64,000 bases of DNA from Geminicoccus sp036263595 (GTDB lineage Bacteria > Pseudomonadota > Alphaproteobacteria > Geminicoccales > Geminicoccaceae): assembly GCF_036263595.1 (NCBI RefSeq), contig NZ_DATAGQ010000201.1, positions 39,417-103,416 on the forward strand. The letters are read 5' to 3'. Below, piece by piece: positions 33,434 to 41,757 of the stretch (positions within the stretch are counted from its first letter, which is position 1; each line of letters begins with the position of its first letter). Under the pieces are notes generated by a model that saw only the letters and a list, made by a program, of their open reading frames with translations, ran no database searches and was not told the origin of the DNA. The position numbers and the translations under genes were made by a program.

Positions 33434-34576
33434 ATGCGCAAGGCGAAATGGGGCCTGCTCGCGGGAGCGGCGCTGGCGGTCGGGCTGTCGTCGTTCGCGG
33501 CGGCCGCAAAGGATTATCGGGTCGCGGTGATCCGCTGGGACCCCAACGACATCTATTTCAACGGCGTTCAACTGGGCCAGGAGCAGGAGCGTCGGCGCAT
33601 CGAGACGGAAACGGGCGACAAGATCGAGTTCTCGGTGTTCGGCGCCAACGACGTCACCAAGCAGCGCAACGCGCTGGATGCGCAGATCGCGCGCGGCGTG
33701 GACGGCGTGCTGCTGGTGCCATGGCGCGGCGAAGCGATGGTCAAGGTCGTGAACGACCTCTACGAGCAGGGCATTCCGGTCGTGGTCTCCAACGCCTACG
33801 TGCCGAAGGCGAAGGAAACCTTCGTCGCGTTCGACAACGAGACGGCCGGCCGCAAGGGCGGCGAAGCGATCGTGGCCTGGCTGGACAAGAACCGCGGCCA
33901 GGACTGGCGCAGCAAGGACGGCGTGATCGTCGAGCTGCGCTGCATCATCACGGCCTCCTTCGACATCGGCCGGCACAACGGCTACCAGTCGGTGTTCGCC
34001 CCGATCGTCGAGCAGCATCCGAACATCAAGGTCGAGGTGCGTGAGGCCGGCTGCGACGGCTCGAAGGCGCGCAAGGCGGTGGACGACCTGATCGCCCGCT
34101 ACGGCAAGGAGCAGATCCTGGCGGTGGCCTCCATCGACGGCACCATGGGCATCGGCGGCGCCATTCCGGCCTTCGCGGCGCAGGGCATGCTCGCCAAGTC
34201 CAGCGATCCCAACCACATCCCGGTCGCGACCATCGACGGCACCAAGCCCGAGCTGGAAGCCGTGGAGCGCGGCGACCTGACCCATGTGTCGGTCCAGCCG
34301 GCCACCGGCGAGGGCATCGTGTCGATGCGGCTGCTCTACGACATGATGAAGAGCGGCAAGCTCCTGACCAAGTCTGCCGAGAAGGGCACCTATGACGTGG
34401 GCTCGCAGGAGCTCTGGACTCCCGTCGAGGTCATCCCGTCCGATGAGTTCGACGGCGACTGGTACAAGACCCAGGCCTACTCGATCCCGGGCGACGTTCC
34501 GCCGAACGACCCGCGCAACTGGGCGATCCAGATGGAGGCCACGCCGGAAGGCAAGGCGGCTTCCGAGGGCGGCTGA
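33434..34576 (+). CDS. ABC sugar/polyol transporter periplasmic binding protein
   Basis: Type I periplasmic binding protein (COG1879-like), 380 residues with a Sec signal MRKAKWGLLAGAALAVGLSSFAAAAKD. The mature part begins YRVAVIRWDPNDIYFNGVQLGQEQERRR and contains the hinge and ligand regions GVDGVLLVPWRGEAMVKVVND, IPVVVSNAYV and ILAVASIDGTMGIGGAIPAF. GGGAGG precedes ATG 33434 at the correct distance. It leads an operon: binding protein, double ATPase, permease, kinase, dehydrogenase, repressor. Ligand inferred to be a small polyol or tetritol from the enzymes behind it. A 12-bp hairpin follows the stop. Confidence 0.88.
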   Translation: MRKAKWGLLAGAALAVGLSSFAAAAKDYRVAVIRWDPNDIYFNGVQLGQEQERRRIETETGDKIEFSVFGANDVTKQRNALDAQIARGVDGVLLVPWRGEAMVKVVNDLYEQGIPVVVSNAYVPKAKETFVAFDNETAGRKGGEAIVAWLDKNRGQDWRSKDGVIVELRCIITASFDIGRHNGYQSVFAPIVEQHPNIKVEVREAGCDGSKARKAVDDLIARYGKEQILAVASIDGTMGIGGAIPAFAAQGMLAKSSDPNHIPVATIDGTKPELEAVERGDLTHVSVQPATGEGIVSMRLLYDMMKSGKLLTKSAEKGTYDVGSQELWTPVEVIPSDEFDGDWYKTQAYSIPGDVPPNDPRNWAIQMEATPEGKAASEGG

Positions 34577-34591
34577 ACCAACGCCTTCCCT

Positions 34592-34621
34592 GTCATGGCC
34601 GGCCAGCGCGCCGGCCATGAC
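34592..34621 (+). terminator. stable hairpin between binding-protein and ATPase genes
   Basis: A perfect 12-bp stem (34592-34603 with 34610-34621) with a 6-nt loop stands 16 bp after the binding-protein stop and just before the ATPase start. There is no T-run. Such intercistronic hairpins usually protect the upstream message and lower expression of the downstream genes, giving more binding protein than transporter. Confidence 0.65.
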
Positions 34622-34629
34622 GTCACGAG

Positions 34630-36174
34630 ATGACGAAGAGCCAGACCTTGCCGCCTGACAGCGCCGCGACCTCCTATCGCCTGGACCACCTCACCAAGAC
34701 CTTCCCCGGCATCGTCGCGGCCTCGGACGTGAACATGCATGTCCGCCAGGGCGAGATCCACGGCATCATCGGGCGCAACGGTGCCGGCAAGTCGGTGCTG
34801 GTCAGCATGATCGCAGGCGTGCTGCAGCCGTCTTCAGGGACGATCACGGTCGGCTCCACCACGGTGGACGGCGCGCACTACGATCCGGTCAAGGCGCACG
34901 AGCTGGGCGTGTCGCTCATCCCGCAGGAGCCACGCTTCGCCAAGCGGATGACCGTCACTGAGAACCTGTTCATGGGCCGGCCGATCGCGGGACCGCTGGG
35001 CTTCCTGAAGCCGAGAGCGATGCGGGATATGGTGCGGGAGGTCGCGGCCGAGCTCGACCTCCAGGTCGATCCCGAGCAGCCGATCGGCAGCCTGCCGATC
35101 GAGATCCAGCAGCTCCTGGCCTTCGGCAAGGCGCAGGTGGTCGACCGGGCAAGAGTGATCCTCCTGGACGAGATCACCGCCTCCCTTTCCCGCCAGCGCA
35201 AGACGATGCTGCTGACCCGGTTGCGCGAGCTGGTCGGCCGCGAGCAGTCGCGCTCCTACACGCTGATCTCCCACCACGTGAACGAGATCCTGGAGTTTTG
35301 CGATCGCGTCACCGTCATGCGCGACGGCCGCGCCGTCGCGACGCTCGACGTGGCGACGACCTCCAGCCGCGAGCTGGCCGACTGGATCGTGGGCGACATC
35401 CCCAAGGCGGCGGTGCGCCGCGAGGCCGGCATCGCCGAAGGCCCGCGCGTCTACGCGGTCCGCAAACTCACCAAGGCCGGCACCTACCGGGACGTCGACC
35501 TGGAGCTGCGGATCGGCCGCGTCACCGGCCTTGCCGGCCTGGATGGCTCGGGCAAGGACGAGGTCGCCGAGACCCTGTTCGGCCTGGTCCATGCCGACAG
35601 CGGCGAGATCGTCGACGACAAGGGACCGGCCAGGGTCTCGGACCCTGCCGCCGCGCTCAAGGACGGTGTCGCCTATCTCGCCAAGCACCGCGAGCAGCAC
35701 GGCGTCATCCAGAACCGCTCGATCCAGGAAAACATCCTGATCTCGAGCTACCCCACCGTGACCAATGCGCTGGGCTTCATCAATGGCAGCCGTGCGCGCG
35801 CCATCTCGGCCGACAAGGTCACCTCCATGAAGGTGAAGGCGGCGGGTCCGGAGGTGGGCATGAGCACGCTGTCCGGCGGCAACAAGCAGAAGGTGCTGAT
35901 CAGCCGCCTGAGCCTGACCAGCCCGCGCTTGTTCGTCCTGAACGAGCCGACCCGCGGCGTGGACCTGGCGACCAAGCCCGAGATCCTGAACTCGATCCGC
36001 AACGAGCTGTCGAAGGCCAGCGCCGTCGTCATGCTGTCCGAGAACGAGGACGAGCTGATCGACGTCTGCGACGAGATCCACGTGTTCTTCCGCGGGGTGG
36101 TCGTCGAGACCTTGCGCCGGGGCGAGCCCGGCTTCGACGTAGGATCACTGTACCGGGCCATCCAGGGAGTTTGA
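34630..36174 (+). CDS. sugar ABC transporter ATPase, two fused nucleotide-binding domains (RbsA/MglA-like)
   Basis: Energises uptake by the binding protein and permease encoded beside it; 514 residues, two ATPase halves. Half 1 has Walker A IGRNGAGKSV and Walker B VILLDEITASLS, but its signature region reads SLPIEIQQLL where LSxGxQQ is usual. Half 2 has the degenerate Walker A LAGLDGSGKDEV common to this family, signature LSGGNKQKVLISR and Walker B LFVLNEPTRGVDLATK, where Asn replaces the usual Asp of LDEP. H-loops are present (LISHHVNEI; MLSENEDEL in the second half). These changes are noted as unusual, not as proof of inactivity. The gene stops at TGA 36172-36174 overlapping the first of two permease ATGs. 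Confidence 0.87.
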   Translation: MTKSQTLPPDSAATSYRLDHLTKTFPGIVAASDVNMHVRQGEIHGIIGRNGAGKSVLVSMIAGVLQPSSGTITVGSTTVDGAHYDPVKAHELGVSLIPQEPRFAKRMTVTENLFMGRPIAGPLGFLKPRAMRDMVREVAAELDLQVDPEQPIGSLPIEIQQLLAFGKAQVVDRARVILLDEITASLSRQRKTMLLTRLRELVGREQSRSYTLISHHVNEILEFCDRVTVMRDGRAVATLDVATTSSRELADWIVGDIPKAAVRREAGIAEGPRVYAVRKLTKAGTYRDVDLELRIGRVTGLAGLDGSGKDEVAETLFGLVHADSGEIVDDKGPARVSDPAAALKDGVAYLAKHREQHGVIQNRSIQENILISSYPTVTNALGFINGSRARAISADKVTSMKVKAAGPEVGMSTLSGGNKQKVLISRLSLTSPRLFVLNEPTRGVDLATKPEILNSIRNELSKASAVVMLSENEDELIDVCDEIHVFFRGVVVETLRRGEPGFDVGSLYRAIQGV

Positions 36175-36176
36175 TG

Positions 36177-37139
36177 ATGAAGGGCGGCCTGCTGCTCTAC
36201 GTGTTCGAGCGCCACCTGATCTGGGTGCTGCTCGCGGTCCTGGCCCTGTTCGGCCTGACCGTGCAGGGCTTCACCAACCCGCAGAACCTTTTGAACGTGC
36301 TGTGGGCCGCAGCGCCGCTCGGCTGCATGGTGCTGGGCCTGTTCCTGGTGCTCCTGATCAAGGAGGTCGACCTTTCCCTGGAATCGACCTTCGCCTTCGG
36401 CCCGACCGTCGCCATCGTCGCCATGCAGAACTGGCTGCCCGACCTGATCGGCCCGGTCACCGCCGCCATCCTGACGCCGATCATCGGCCTTGTCGTCGGC
36501 GGGGCCGCCGGCCTGTTCGCCGTCACGCTCCGGGTGAATGCCTTCCTGGTGACGCTCGCCACCCTCCTGCTCATGCGCGGCGTGGTGATCTGGCTGATCC
36601 CCGAGGGCATCTACTACCTGCCGTCCGAGTACACCTATCTCGGCGAGCAGCGCTTCTTCGGCATACCCATCGCCATCTTCGTCTGGCTGGCGCTCTACCT
36701 CGTCGCCTATGCGCTCATCGAGCGGCACCGGCTCGGCAAGGAGATCTATGCGATCGGCAACAATGAGGAGGCGGCCTTCGTGGCCGGCGTGAAGGTCAAG
36801 CGCACCAAGATCCTGTGCTTCGCGATCGCCGGCTTCGCCGCGGCACTGGGCGGCATGCTGGAAGTGGGCCGCCTCCAGTCGGTGGTGGCCGACCTCGGGC
36901 AAGGCTCGATCCTCATGGTGTTCGCCGGCACGATCCTGGGCGGTACCTCGCTGTCCGGCGGCGTCGGCCGGTTGTCGGGCGTCTTTGGTGCCGTCATCGT
37001 GATCGCGGTGATCGAGAACCTGATGAACCTGATCGGCATCGAGCCTTCCATCCGCCAGATGGTGTTCGGCCTGGTGCTCCTGGTCGCCATCTGGCTGGCC
37101 AGCCTTCAGGATCGCATCGCGCTCAGGGCAGCAAGGTGA
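36177..37139 (+). CDS. sugar ABC transporter permease (RbsC-like)
   Basis: Inner-membrane permease of the ribose/xylose type, 320 residues with eight or more helices. Family signatures are LRVNAFLVTLATLLLMRGVVIWL, GKEIYAIGNNEEAAFVAGVKVKRTKILCFAIAGFAAALGGMLEVGRLQSV and FAGTILGGTSLSGGVGRLSGVFGAVIV. ATG 36177 is chosen since AGGGAG (36164-36169) is 7 nt away; ATG 36174 is the alternative. It is the only permease in the operon, so it probably works as a homodimer. Confidence 0.88.
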   Translation: MKGGLLLYVFERHLIWVLLAVLALFGLTVQGFTNPQNLLNVLWAAAPLGCMVLGLFLVLLIKEVDLSLESTFAFGPTVAIVAMQNWLPDLIGPVTAAILTPIIGLVVGGAAGLFAVTLRVNAFLVTLATLLLMRGVVIWLIPEGIYYLPSEYTYLGEQRFFGIPIAIFVWLALYLVAYALIERHRLGKEIYAIGNNEEAAFVAGVKVKRTKILCFAIAGFAAALGGMLEVGRLQSVVADLGQGSILMVFAGTILGGTSLSGGVGRLSGVFGAVIVIAVIENLMNLIGIEPSIRQMVFGLVLLVAIWLASLQDRIALRAAR

Positions 37140-37143
37140 CGCC

Positions 37144-38664
37144 ATGACCAAGTACGTCCTGGGCATCGACAGCGGGCTGACCATCACCAAGGCCGCCCTG
37201 TTCGACGAGCAGGGCCGGCTCGCCGGTGTCGGCCGCGCCGACGTGACCCGCCACGAGCCCCTGCCCCGCCATGTCGAGCGCGACATGGAGGAGCACTGGC
37301 TGGCCACCTGCAAGGCGATCGCCGACGCGCTGCAGGCCGCCGGTGCCACCGGTGACGACGTCGCCGCGATCGGCATGTCCGGCCATGGCGACGGTCTCTA
37401 TCCGCTCGACCGCGATTCCCGCCCGCTCGGCCGTGCCATCCTCTCGCTGGACGGCCGTGCCCACGAGGTCGTCGAACGCTGGCAGGCCGAGGGCCGCTTT
37501 CCGACGATGCTGGCGGCGATGGGCCAGGAGGTAGCCCCCTCCTCACCCACGGCCGTGCTGAGCTGGATCAAGCAGCACGAGCCGGAGCGCTATGCCCGGT
37601 TCGGCCATCTCCTCTACTGCAAGGACTGGCTGCGCTTCCGCCTGACCGGATCGATCGCGACCGATCGCACGGAAGCCAGCACGGCCTTCACCAATGTCCA
37701 GACCCAGCTCTACGACCCGGACGTGGCCGCCCTCTTCGACCTGCCGGAGGTCATGGAACGCCTGCCACCGGCCCTGGAGCCGACCTCGATCGCGGGCTAC
37801 GTGACCGAGGATGCCGCCCAGGCGACCGGGCTGCGCGTCGGCACGCCCGTCGCAGCAGGGCTCCACGACGTGACCGCCACGGCCGTCGGCATAGGCGTGG
37901 TCGAGGCGGGACAGCTGGCACTGGTGGCCGGCACCTACTGCATCAACGAGGTGATCTCGTCCCTGCCGGTGATCGACCGGGCCTGGTTCTGCCGTAATGG
38001 CTTCGCACCCGGCACCTGGATGAACATGTCGATCTCGCCTGCCTCGTCCGCCAACATCGACTGGTTCGTCGGCCAGTTCTGCCGCGATGCCGCGCAGACG
38101 GCCAAGGCCCAAGGCGTGTCCGTCTTCCAGGTGCTGGAGCCGGAACTGGCAGCCGCCTTCGCCCGCGAAGGCGGCATCGTCTACCACCCCTTCCTCTACG
38201 GCTCGCCTCATGCCGCCGTATCCAGCGCGGCCTTCATGGGCGTGCTGGGCCGGCACGAGCGGGGCGACCTGATGCGCGCGCTGATCGAGGGCGTGGTCTT
38301 CAACCACCGCACCCATGTCGACGCGCTTCGCCGCGGCTTCCCGCTGGACCGCGCGGCCCTGGCTGGCGGTGGTGCTCGCAGTCCCCGGATCGCCCAGCTC
38401 TTCGCCGACGCCCTGAACCTGCCGGTCGTCGTGCCCGATGCGGAGGAGGTAGGTGCCCTGGGTGCGGCCATGTGTGCCGGTGTGGCGGCCGGCTGGTTCG
38501 ATCATCTCTCGGACGCGGCCGCCGTGTGCTGCCGCGCGTCGAGCACCTACCAGCCGGAGCCCGCCGCCGCGGCCCGCCTGGATCTGGCCTACCGGCGCTA
38601 CATCCGGTCGGTGGGCACGGTGCAGGGTCTTTGGCCGAGCCTGAACGGGAGTGACGCCGCTTGA
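37144..38664 (+). CDS. FGGY-family carbohydrate kinase, polyol/erythritol kinase-like
   Basis: ATP-dependent kinase of 506 residues. N-terminal phosphate-1 motif YVLGIDSGLTITKAALFDEQG; substrate region IGMSGHGDGLYPLD; second domain with GTPVAAGLHDVTATAVGIG, LVAGTYCINEV and the FGGY signature-like IEGVVFNHRTHVDALRRGF; adenosine-site block LAGGGARSPRIAQLFADALNLPVVVPDAEEVGALGAAM. Neighbours (polyol-type ABC transporter, GlpD-like oxidase, erythritol-dehydrogenase-like gene) suggest phosphorylation of a tetritol or pentitol, as EryA does. Xylulokinase-like activity is the main alternative. The last 4 bases overlap the dehydrogenase start (TTGA). Confidence 0.83.
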   Translation: MTKYVLGIDSGLTITKAALFDEQGRLAGVGRADVTRHEPLPRHVERDMEEHWLATCKAIADALQAAGATGDDVAAIGMSGHGDGLYPLDRDSRPLGRAILSLDGRAHEVVERWQAEGRFPTMLAAMGQEVAPSSPTAVLSWIKQHEPERYARFGHLLYCKDWLRFRLTGSIATDRTEASTAFTNVQTQLYDPDVAALFDLPEVMERLPPALEPTSIAGYVTEDAAQATGLRVGTPVAAGLHDVTATAVGIGVVEAGQLALVAGTYCINEVISSLPVIDRAWFCRNGFAPGTWMNMSISPASSANIDWFVGQFCRDAAQTAKAQGVSVFQVLEPELAAAFAREGGIVYHPFLYGSPHAAVSSAAFMGVLGRHERGDLMRALIEGVVFNHRTHVDALRRGFPLDRAALAGGGARSPRIAQLFADALNLPVVVPDAEEVGALGAAMCAGVAAGWFDHLSDAAAVCCRASSTYQPEPAAAARLDLAYRRYIRSVGTVQGLWPSLNGSDAA

Positions 38665-40337
38665 TCGATCGTCGGCAGCAACTGGAGCGCCTGCGTGCCC
38701 GGCAGGATTGGCCGGTCGTGATCGTTGGCGCCGGCATCAACGGGATCGGCACCTTTCGCGACCTGTCGCTGCAGGGCGTCGACTGCCTGCTGGTCGACAA
38801 GGGTGACTTCTGCTCCGGCGCCAGCTCCGCCCCGTCCCGGATGATCCATGGCGGCCTGAAATATCTCGAGACCGGCGAGTTCCGCCTGGTCGGCGAAGCA
38901 ACGCACGAGCGCAACCGCCTCCTGAAGAACGCGCCCCACCTCGTCCGCCCGCTGGAGACGGTGGTGCCGCTGCGCTCGCGCCTGGGCGGGCTCACCGATG
39001 CCATCTCCCGCTTCTTCGGCCGCAAGGGCGGCAGCGACGACCGGGGTGCCTGGATCGTCAAGGTCGGCTTCGCGCTCTACGACTATCTGGGCCGCAAGGA
39101 GCGGACCATGCCCACCCACCGGATGATGGACCGCGAGGAAACTCTGAAATCCGTCCCGGGCCTGGATCCTTCCGTGGTGGGAGCCGGCATCTACTGGGAT
39201 GCCTGGATCACGCAGCCCGAGCGGCTGGGCGTGGAGTTGGTGCTGGACGGCGAGGCGGCCAATCCTGCCTCGCTCGGCGTCAACCATGTCTCCCTGGAAG
39301 CCCACGAAGGCGACCGGCTGGTGCTGGCCGACACGATCGGTGGCGAGCGCTTCACCGTGCGCCCGCAGATCCTGGTGAACGCTGCCGGTGCCTGGATCGA
39401 CGGCGCCAACCGGGCGGCCGGCGTAAGCTCGCAGCATATCGGCGGCACCAAGGGGTCGCATCTCCTGCTCGACCATCAGGAGATGCACGCCGCCCTGGCT
39501 GGCCGGATGGTCTATTTCGGCCGCAAGGACGGCCGGATCTGCCTGGCCTATCCGTTCCTGGACAAGGTGCTCACCGGCTCCACCGACATCCGCACCACGA
39601 AGCCCGACAGCGTCGTCTGCGAGGACGACGAGATCAACTACATGCTGGGGGCGCTGCGGGAAGTCTTCCCGTCCTTCCGGATCGACCGCGACCAGGTCGT
39701 CTACACCTATTGCGGCGTCCGCCCGCTTCCCGCCAGCGACGCCGCCAATCCTGGTATCGTCAGCCGCGACCATTCCATGCCGGTGCACGAGCCCCACGAC
39801 GAGCGGCCGTTCCCGGTACTCTGCCTGGTCGGCGGCAAATGGACGACCTTCCGCGCGTTCTCGGCGGAGGTGACGGACGCGGTTCTGGAGCGCCTGGGCA
39901 AAAAGCGGCAGCGCGGCACCGAGATGGAGCCGATTGGAGGTGGCCGTCTGAACGGCCGCGCCAACGACGACGCGCGTCTACGCACCCTCCACGAGCGCTA
40001 CGGCAGCCGCGCCCAGGACTTTCTAGCGACCCTCGAAGGCGTGAACGACCCGGACCGTCCGCTCACCCACCTGCCGGAGTACGGCACCCGCGAGATCGCC
40101 TGGCTCTGCCAGGCCGAGCGCGCGCCGACGCTGGCCGACCTGGTGCTCCGTCGCACCACCATCGCCATCACTGGACGCGCTACCCGCCCGGCCCTGGCGG
40201 AACTCGCGGACATCGCCGGCCGCACGCTCGGATGGGACGAGGCCAGGCAGCAGGCCGAGATCCAGGCCCTCCTGGACGAGCTCGCCAAGCGTCATCGCAC
40301 CCTGGTGACCGATACCGGGCAGCACCTGCTCGCATGA
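38661..40337 (+). CDS. FAD-dependent glycerol-3-phosphate dehydrogenase family (GlpD/EryB-like)
   Basis: Membrane-associated flavoprotein of 558 residues oxidising a polyol phosphate and passing electrons to quinone. FAD motif VVIVGAGINGIGTFRDLSLQG, then the GlpD blocks SGASSAPSRMIHGGLKYLETGEFRLV, FTVRPQILVNAAGAWID, GSTDIRTTKPDSVVCEDDEINYML and VYTYCGVRPLPASDAA; a C-terminal helical domain ends the protein. Following an FGGY kinase it parallels the eryA-eryB order, so erythritol 4-phosphate or a similar ester is a likelier substrate than glycerol 3-phosphate; this is inference. TTG start with GGGAG 9 nt upstream; coupled on both sides by 4-bp overlaps. Confidence 0.85.
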   Translation: MIDRRQQLERLRARQDWPVVIVGAGINGIGTFRDLSLQGVDCLLVDKGDFCSGASSAPSRMIHGGLKYLETGEFRLVGEATHERNRLLKNAPHLVRPLETVVPLRSRLGGLTDAISRFFGRKGGSDDRGAWIVKVGFALYDYLGRKERTMPTHRMMDREETLKSVPGLDPSVVGAGIYWDAWITQPERLGVELVLDGEAANPASLGVNHVSLEAHEGDRLVLADTIGGERFTVRPQILVNAAGAWIDGANRAAGVSSQHIGGTKGSHLLLDHQEMHAALAGRMVYFGRKDGRICLAYPFLDKVLTGSTDIRTTKPDSVVCEDDEINYMLGALREVFPSFRIDRDQVVYTYCGVRPLPASDAANPGIVSRDHSMPVHEPHDERPFPVLCLVGGKWTTFRAFSAEVTDAVLERLGKKRQRGTEMEPIGGGRLNGRANDDARLRTLHERYGSRAQDFLATLEGVNDPDRPLTHLPEYGTREIAWLCQAERAPTLADLVLRRTTIAITGRATRPALAELADIAGRTLGWDEARQQAEIQALLDELAKRHRTLVTDTGQHLLA

Positions 40338-41119
40338 GCGATGCTGCCCTCCAGAGCGGCGAGCGACGGCGGCAGAAGATCCTGGATCTCCTGCTGGAGC
40401 GAGGCTCCGTGACGGTCGACGAGCTGGCGGCGGACTTCCGCATCAGCCGGATGACCGTCCATCGCGACCTTGACCAGCTCGCCATGGACCAGCTCGTGCG
40501 CAAGGTCCGCGGCGGCGCCACAATCGAATCCTCGACGCTGATGGAGAGCGACTTTCGCTGGCGCACCAAAGTGGCGCTGGAGGAGAAGGCCGCGATCGCC
40601 AGGGCGGCCCTGGAGTTCGTGGAACCCGGCCAGTCCGTCATCATCGACGCCGGCACGACCGTGGGGGCACTCGCCGACCTCCTGGTCGAGCGTCGCCCGC
40701 TCACCGTCATCACCAACAACCTGGCCGCGATCGAGGCGCTGGCGCTGGTCGACCGCATCCGCCTGATCACGCTGGGCGGCCAGTACAGCCGCCGCTTCCA
40801 CGGCTTCTTCGGCATGGCGACGGAGGAGATGCTGGCGGGGCTTCGCGCCGACGTCGCCTTCCTCGGCACCTCCTCGGTCTCCGGTACGCTGGCCTTCCAC
40901 CAGGACCAGGACATCGTGAAGACAAAGCGCGGCATGATCGCTTCGGCCAACCGCTCCTATCTCCTGATCGACCGCTCCAAGTTCGGCCAGACCGCCCTGC
41001 ACGTGCTCACCGATCTTTCCCGGTTCGCCGCGGTCGTCACAGGTGCCGGTGGCCTGCCGGACGAGGCGACCAGGCCGCTGGCCGAGGCGAACATCCCACT
41101 GGTGGAGGCGCAAGGTTGA
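40334..41119 (+). CDS. DeoR-family transcriptional repressor of the polyol operon
   Basis: DeoR/GlpR-type regulator of 261 residues. Winged helix at about 15-65 (RRQKILDLLLERGSVTVDELAADFRISRMTVHRDLDQLAMDQLVRKVRGGA), then the phosphosugar-sensing domain with IDAGTTVGALADLL, TVITNNLAAIEAL, AFLGTSSVSGTLAFHQDQDIVKTKRGMI and ANRSYLLIDRSKFGQ. Its ATG overlaps the dehydrogenase stop (ATGA), making it the last gene of the operon and most likely an autoregulator. The direct repeat at 33365 is a candidate target. Confidence 0.9.
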   Translation: MSDAALQSGERRRQKILDLLLERGSVTVDELAADFRISRMTVHRDLDQLAMDQLVRKVRGGATIESSTLMESDFRWRTKVALEEKAAIARAALEFVEPGQSVIIDAGTTVGALADLLVERRPLTVITNNLAAIEALALVDRIRLITLGGQYSRRFHGFFGMATEEMLAGLRADVAFLGTSSVSGTLAFHQDQDIVKTKRGMIASANRSYLLIDRSKFGQTALHVLTDLSRFAAVVTGAGGLPDEATRPLAEANIPLVEAQG

Positions 41120-41188
41120 GCCCGTCGAAAAGTCTCGCTTGGCGATCCGGATCCAGGCTTACTGACCTCGGACGACACCATCGTCCGC

Positions 41189-41205
41189 GGCGGCTCGAAG
41201 CCGCC
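41189..41205 (+). terminator. hairpin behind the polyol operon
   Basis: GGCGGCT (41189-41195) pairs with AGCCGCC (41199-41205) around a CGA loop, 70 bp after the DeoR stop. GACGA/TCGTC arms just upstream (41171-41185) form a second small hairpin. No T-run. Confidence 0.4.
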
Positions 41206-41246
41206 TCAAGATGTCCAGGGTGGGAGCCTTCGGGGGAAGCGCCGTC

Positions 41247-41696
41247 ATGATGCGCATGGGCATGATCATCGCCGCCTGTCTTGCCTGCACCGGCTGTGGC
41301 GGCGGGGTGGACGTGCCACGTGGTGCGGGTCAGCCGGAAGCCTATCTCGGCGAGGTGGTGGGCAACGGCCACTGCGTTCCGTTCGTGCAGCAGGTGGCTG
41401 GCCTCCCACGCTCTGCCGAATGGTCGCCGGGTCCCTTGGTGCGCGGCAACCCGGAGATCCCGCCGGGCACGCCGATTGCGACGTTCGAAGGGAACGGCAC
41501 CTACGCCTCGCGGACCGGCAGCCACGCCGCCATCTATATCGGCCAGGACAGGAACGGCCTGTGGGTCTACGACCAGTGGCTGGGCCAGCCCGTGCACAAG
41601 CGCCTGATCCGCTTCGAGGGCGGCCTCGGCAAGAGCAGCGGCAGCAAGAGCAATGACGGTACCAAGTACCGCGTGATCGAGGTCGACGGAGCCTGA
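41247..41696 (+). CDS. BPSL0067 family secreted/lipoprotein
   Basis: Small exported protein of 149 residues. MMRMGMIIAACLACTGCGGG is a signal sequence, perhaps a lipoprotein signal although the lipobox is imperfect. The mature domain has GNGHCVPFVQQVAGLPRSAEW, GTPIATFEGNGTYASRTGSHAAIYIGQD, GLWVYDQWLGQPVHKRLIRFEGG and a final SNDGTKYRVIEV, the pattern of BPSL0067 proteins. The Cys-His arrangement (NGHC, GSHAAIY) resembles NlpC/P60-type cysteine amidases, so a cell-wall hydrolase role is possible. Function is not established. Convergent with the dehydrogenase gene. Confidence 0.7.
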   Translation: MMRMGMIIAACLACTGCGGGVDVPRGAGQPEAYLGEVVGNGHCVPFVQQVAGLPRSAEWSPGPLVRGNPEIPPGTPIATFEGNGTYASRTGSHAAIYIGQDRNGLWVYDQWLGQPVHKRLIRFEGGLGKSSGSKSNDGTKYRVIEVDGA

Positions 41697-41757
41697 GCGA
41701 GTGGCTCCTGGGCGGCATGAACCTGTCATGCCGCCGATATCTGAGTGCTGACGGCTG

